From Kytococcus schroeteri (GTDB taxonomy: Bacteria; Actinomycetota; Actinomycetes; Actinomycetales; Dermatophilaceae): a stretch of DNA of 7,967 nt. The stretch covers positions 1-7,967 of the forward strand of contig NZ_PKIZ01000025.1 in the NCBI RefSeq assembly GCF_002847825.1, read 5' to 3'. This document shows positions 5,825 through 7,967 of the stretch, piece after piece (position 1 is the first letter of the stretch; every line of letters starts with the position of its first letter). A program made the translations under genes and the position numbers. Below the pieces are notes generated by a model, which was not told where the DNA came from, ran no database searches, and was given only the letters and a program-made list of their open reading frames with translations.

Positions 5825-6397
5825 TCAACCGGCGGGCGTGGTCACGAGGCCGCGCGCCCAGGCCGGCCCGGCGTCCTCGGCGGACCGGCGGTACTCCAGC
5901 CGCGTGTGGTTCCGGTCCTCGCGGGCCTGCATGAACTCGAGCTCCTCGGGTACCAGGGCGTAGAGCTGCCAGTCCGGGTTGGGGGCGCCGTCGTATCCCG
6001 GCCGCCCCTCCCAGTCCCGCTGCGAGGCGGACTCGTCCAGAGCACGCACGGCGCCGGTGACACGCACCGTGCGGCCGGCCTCCTTGAACCAGAACAGCAT
6101 CGAGGCCCGGGGGTGGTCGGCCAGCTGCTGGCCCTTGCGGCTGGTGCGGTGGGTGGAGAAGTGGAATCCGCGGGCGTCCACCTCCTTGAGGATCAGCACG
6201 CGGCCCACGGGCGTGCCGTCGGGGGCCAGGGTGGTCAGCGCCATGCCGTGCGGCTGGCGCTCCCCGGCCTCGATGGCGTCGTCCAGCCAGGCGAGGAAGA
6301 GCTCGACGGGGTCGGCCGGTGCGGTCTCCGGGTCGAGGACGGGCAGGTCCGCCGGGAACGCGGGCAGGGCACGGAGGCGGTCGCTCAACTGGCTCAT
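5825..6397 (-). CDS. PdxH-like pyridoxamine 5'-phosphate oxidase family protein
   Basis: 190 residues. The split-barrel flavin-binding core is clear: PHGMALTTLAPDG (49-61), RVLILKEVDARGFHFSTH (66-83), SRKGQQL (86-92), HPRASMLFWF (95-104) and RTVRVTGAV (109-117). The C-terminal part VPEELEFMQ (149-157) followed by DRNHTR (161-166) resembles the PdxH ending, keeping the R-x-H pair (R162, H164) that contacts substrate in PdxH. The central segment of true PdxH, with its SRP..S..GAWAS motif, is missing: only about 25 residues separate the two parts. PdxH enzymes are usually about 210-220 residues. It may oxidise pyridoxamine phosphate or a different substrate, or use another flavin cofactor. The start is ATG 6397; an ATG at 6406 would lie inside the -10 TAGCAT. 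Confidence 0.82.
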   Translation of the reverse strand: MSQLSDRLRALPAFPADLPVLDPETAPADPVELFLAWLDDAIEAGERQPHGMALTTLAPDGTPVGRVLILKEVDARGFHFSTHRTSRKGQQLADHPRASMLFWFKEAGRTVRVTGAVRALDESASQRDWEGRPGYDGAPNPDWQLYALVPEELEFMQAREDRNHTRLEYRRSAEDAGPAWARGLVTTPAG

Positions 6398-6404
6398 GCC
6401 CTCC

Positions 6405-6410
6405 ATGCTA
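6405..6410 (-). promoter_or_regulatory. -10 hexamer TAGCAT for the PdxH-like gene
   Basis: TAGCAT ends 7 bases before ATG 6397. The intervening GGAGGGC looks like a ribosome site but is only one base from the ATG, too close to work, so a near-leaderless message is more likely. Confidence 0.4.
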
Positions 6411-6476
6411 GAAGGGCACGGGCGGGTCGCTCCAGCCGAGGACAGCGCGCACGCCGTGGCCGCCTGACGTCGAGGG

Positions 6477-6530
6477 ACGGTGGAGTGCCGTGCCCGCATC
6501 GCGGGAAGCCCGCTCCACCGTGTGGGCACG
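6477..6530. repeat. Interlocking inverted repeats in the PdxH-like/macrodomain gap
   Basis: Stem A: ACGGTGGAG (6477-6485) with CTCCACCGT (6513-6521), 9 perfect pairs. Inside its loop, CCCGC (6493-6497) and GCGGG (6501-6505) form a small hairpin around ATC. Stem B: CGTGCCC (6489-6495) with GGGCACG (6524-6530), extendable with wobble pairs. B crosses A, giving either a pseudoknot or two alternative folds. It does not match a riboswitch I know. The remaining gap (6398-6613) holds the promoters of both flanking genes and otherwise only GC-rich sequence. Confidence 0.45.
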
Positions 6531-6578
6531 CGCGCGGGCGGGGTGTGCGGGCGGACGGCGCGAGGGCGAGCCGCGCGG

Positions 6579-6607
6579 GCGACACTCGCCCGGCGCCTTG
6601 CCACGAT
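6579..6607 (+). promoter_or_regulatory. Possible promoter of the macrodomain gene
   Basis: GCGACA (6579-6584) and CACGAT (6602-6607) are 17 bases apart and resemble -35 and -10 elements. The -10 ends 6 bases before the ATG at 6614, giving a leaderless message. The intervening GGGGG could also serve as a ribosome site if transcription begins further upstream. Confidence 0.35.
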
Positions 6608-6613
6608 GGGGGC

Positions 6614-7156
6614 ATGAGCGACGTGAACGGCATCCGCATCGAGTGCGTGCAGGGCGACATCACCACCCAGCCGGTGGACGCCGTCGTCAACGCGGCCAAC
6701 TCCGGGCTGCTGGGCGGCGGCGGGGTGGACGGCGCCATCCACCGGGCGGCCGGGCCGTCGCTGCTGGCCGAGTGCCGCCAGCTGCGCGCCACCTCCCTCC
6801 CCGACGGGCTGCCCGTCGGGGATGCCGTGGCCACCGGGGCCGGGGGCCTGCCGGCCCGCTGGGTGGTGCACACGGTGGGCCCCAACCGTGGTGCGGGCGA
6901 GACCGATCCCGCGCTGCTGCGGGCGGCGTTCGCCGGCTCACTCCGGGTGGCCGACGAGGTGGGCGCCCACTCCGTGGCGCTGCCGGCCGTGGGCGCGGGG
7001 GTCTACGGGTGGTCGGCCACCGACGCCGCGCGCGAGGCGATGGCGGCCGCCCGGGAGTTCGCCGCCGGCGGGCCGGCCTCCGTGCGGCTGGTGCGCTTCG
7101 TGCTGTTCTCACCAGAGCTGCTGGCGGCCTTCGAGGCCGAGCAGCCCGACCGCTGA
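6614..7156 (+). CDS. MacroD-type macrodomain protein (ADP-ribose deacylase/hydrolase)
   Basis: 180 residues, a single macrodomain of normal size. The ADP-ribose site is well preserved: GDIT (14-17), DAVVNAANSGLLGGGGVDGAI (22-42) with the catalytic-loop asparagines and the glycine-rich loop, a PVGDAVATGAGGLPA stretch (67-81), HTVGP (86-90) and PAVGAGVYGW (124-133) for the distal ribose and diphosphate. MacroD proteins remove ADP-ribose from acidic residues and hydrolyse O-acetyl-ADP-ribose; this role is inferred from the family. In place of the common 'C...CPTGEA' the protein reads SLPDGLPVGDA (61-71), so that cysteine is missing. The start is ATG 6614; the frame is open far upstream but only as antisense of other genes. 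It converges on the Sir2 gene with a 5-base gap. Confidence 0.92.
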   Translation: MSDVNGIRIECVQGDITTQPVDAVVNAANSGLLGGGGVDGAIHRAAGPSLLAECRQLRATSLPDGLPVGDAVATGAGGLPARWVVHTVGPNRGAGETDPALLRAAFAGSLRVADEVGAHSVALPAVGAGVYGWSATDAAREAMAAAREFAAGGPASVRLVRFVLFSPELLAAFEAEQPDR

Positions 7157-7165
7157 GCCCCTCAG
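7153..7165. terminator. Mini-hairpin holding both stop codons
   Basis: CTGAG (7153-7157) and CTCAG (7161-7165) pair around CCC. The TGA of the macrodomain gene and the TGA of the convergent Sir2 gene lie in opposite arms. With 5 pairs and no T-run it is a weak terminator at best. CCGACC (7146-7151) and GGTCGG (7180-7185) could form an outer stem. Confidence 0.3.
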
Positions 7166-7923
7166 AGGCCGGCCACGAGGGTCGGCAGCACCTGGCCGGC
7201 CGGGGCCGCGATGACGTGGTCGGCCCCCTCGGGCAGCGACGGCCCAGCCGGGTTGACCTCCACCACGGGCACCCCGGCCTCCCGCGCGATGCCGGGAACG
7301 GCCGCCGCCGGGTACACCAGCCCCGAGGTGCCCACGACCACCACGAGGTCCGCCTGCTCGGCCGCCTCCACGGTGGCGGCGAGCGCCCGCTCGGGCAGCA
7401 TCTCGCCGAACCACACCACCCCCGGCCGCACCCAGCCGCCGCACTCGGTGCAGACCGGCGGCTCCAGACGCTCCACGGGCTCGGGCACCTGGGGGTAGTC
7501 GGCCCGGGACGGCACCCCGCAGTCGGCGCACCGCAGCGCGAACAGGTCGCCGTGGACGTGCGCCATCACCGCGGTACCGGCCCGCTCGTGCAGGTCGTCC
7601 ACGTTCTGGGTGCCCACCCGCAGGTCCACCCCCTCGCGCTGCTGCCACCGGGTGATGGCGTGGTGCCCGGCGTGCGGCTGCGCGCGGCGCACCAGCGACG
7701 CCCGCCAGGCGTACCAGGCCCAGGACCGCGCGGGATCGGCCTCCCACGCCTCGCCGGTGGCCAGCGCCATCGGGTCGAAGCGCTCCCACAGCCCCGTCTG
7801 CGCCTCCCGGAAGGTGGGCACCCCCGACTCGGCGGACGCCCCGGCGCCGGTGAGCACCACCACCCGCTCAGCGTTCCGGGCCAGCTCGACGACGGCGGGC
7901 GGCACGGCATCGTGGGTCTTCAT
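7162..7923 (-). CDS. Sir2-family NAD-dependent deacylase, class III-like
   Basis: 253 residues, cytoplasmic. NAD-binding TGAGASAESGVPTFR (25-39), TQNVDDLH (105-112), catalytic His in HVHGD (H124), WFGE (171-174), GTS (198-200) and EVN (222-224) are all present. A zinc ribbon is formed by C132, C135, C158 and C161. Y71 and R74 form the Y-x-x-R pair that in CobB/SIRT5-type enzymes binds the carboxylate of succinyl- or malonyl-lysine, so desuccinylase activity is plausible beside deacetylase activity. The start is ATG 7923: TAGCGT lies 7 bases upstream and the protein begins as in other sirtuins. A GTG at 7950 would add 9 residues that overlap this -10. The product O-acyl-ADP-ribose is a substrate for MacroD enzymes such as the convergent neighbour. 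Confidence 0.94.
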   Translation of the reverse strand: MKTHDAVPPAVVELARNAERVVVLTGAGASAESGVPTFREAQTGLWERFDPMALATGEAWEADPARSWAWYAWRASLVRRAQPHAGHHAITRWQQREGVDLRVGTQNVDDLHERAGTAVMAHVHGDLFALRCADCGVPSRADYPQVPEPVERLEPPVCTECGGWVRPGVVWFGEMLPERALAATVEAAEQADLVVVVGTSGLVYPAAAVPGIAREAGVPVVEVNPAGPSLPEGADHVIAAPAGQVLPTLVAGL

Positions 7924-7930
7924 GCCGCCC

Positions 7931-7936
7931 ACGCTA
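7931..7936 (-). promoter_or_regulatory. -10 hexamer TAGCGT for the Sir2 gene
   Basis: TAGCGT ends 7 bases before ATG 7923, and no ribosome site is visible between. This fits a leaderless or near-leaderless message. No -35 could be recognised. The remaining bases to 7967 show nothing further. Confidence 0.4.
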
Positions 7937-7967
7937 ACCACCGGGGACACGACGAGGCGGGGCCGGC

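Noticed and set aside
4576..5934. Very long open plus-strand frame opposite purD
   Set aside because: It is the antisense of a complete, motif-rich purD. In high-GC DNA the frame opposite a gene often lacks stops, and its translation is a Gly/Ala/His-rich string with no domain.
5072..6613. Open frame running in phase into the macrodomain gene, suggesting a large fusion protein
   Set aside because: The upstream part is antisense to purD and the PdxH-like gene and has low-complexity content. The macrodomain itself begins at ATG 6614 with promoter-like sequence just before it.
7162..7923. Sirtuin as a SirTM (class M) ADP-ribosylating enzyme partnered with the macrodomain
   Set aside because: It has the ordinary deacylase motifs including catalytic H124, the zinc cysteines and Y71/R74. 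The genes are convergent, not in an operon with lipoate genes.
1..7967. CRISPR array, insertion sequence or prophage genes
   Set aside because: No regularly spaced repeats, transposase motifs, terminal inverted repeats with target duplications, or phage structural genes were seen on either strand.

Overview
This is a 7,967-base window from a high-GC actinobacterium, most likely in or near the Micrococcales. That placement is an inference from the roughly 70-75% GC of the core genes, GTG starts, GTGA stop/start overlaps, and TAnnnT-type -10 hexamers placed 6-7 bases before start codons (the leaderless pattern common in actinobacteria). I cannot name genus or species.

Left part (1-3472) looks accessory. 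A lipoprotein gene that seems to have lost its 3' half (89-487, +) converges on and overlaps a small four-helix membrane protein (447-809, -). Next comes a VOC/glyoxalase-like gene that appears frameshifted (843-1360, -), then a two-gene toxin-antitoxin operon: ribbon-helix-helix antitoxin (2104-1898, -) and Doc/Fic toxin (1901-1530, -) with a GTGA overlap. Divergent from it is a two-gene + operon: a small secreted metzincin-like zinc protease (2307-2849) and a lipoprotein (2858-3472). The protease gene is visibly AT-richer than the core genes. A long C/G-tract dyad sits just before it.

Middle part (3500-6397, all on -) is ordinary metabolism: a PdxH-like flavin oxidase, then purD and purC, two steps of de novo purine synthesis coupled by a GTGA overlap. 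A hairpin shared by the 3' ends of the second lipoprotein gene and purC separates this block from the accessory part.

Right part (6398-7967): a 216-base intergenic stretch with interlocking inverted repeats, then a MacroD-type macrodomain gene (+) converging on a class III-like Sir2 gene (-), with 5 bases between their stop codons. Sirtuins make O-acyl-ADP-ribose and MacroD proteins can hydrolyse it, so these neighbours may act on connected chemistry.

The best candidates for something undescribed are the metzincin/lipoprotein pair with its G-tract promoter and the structured 6477-6530 region. No CRISPR, rRNA, tRNA, IS element or prophage gene was seen.
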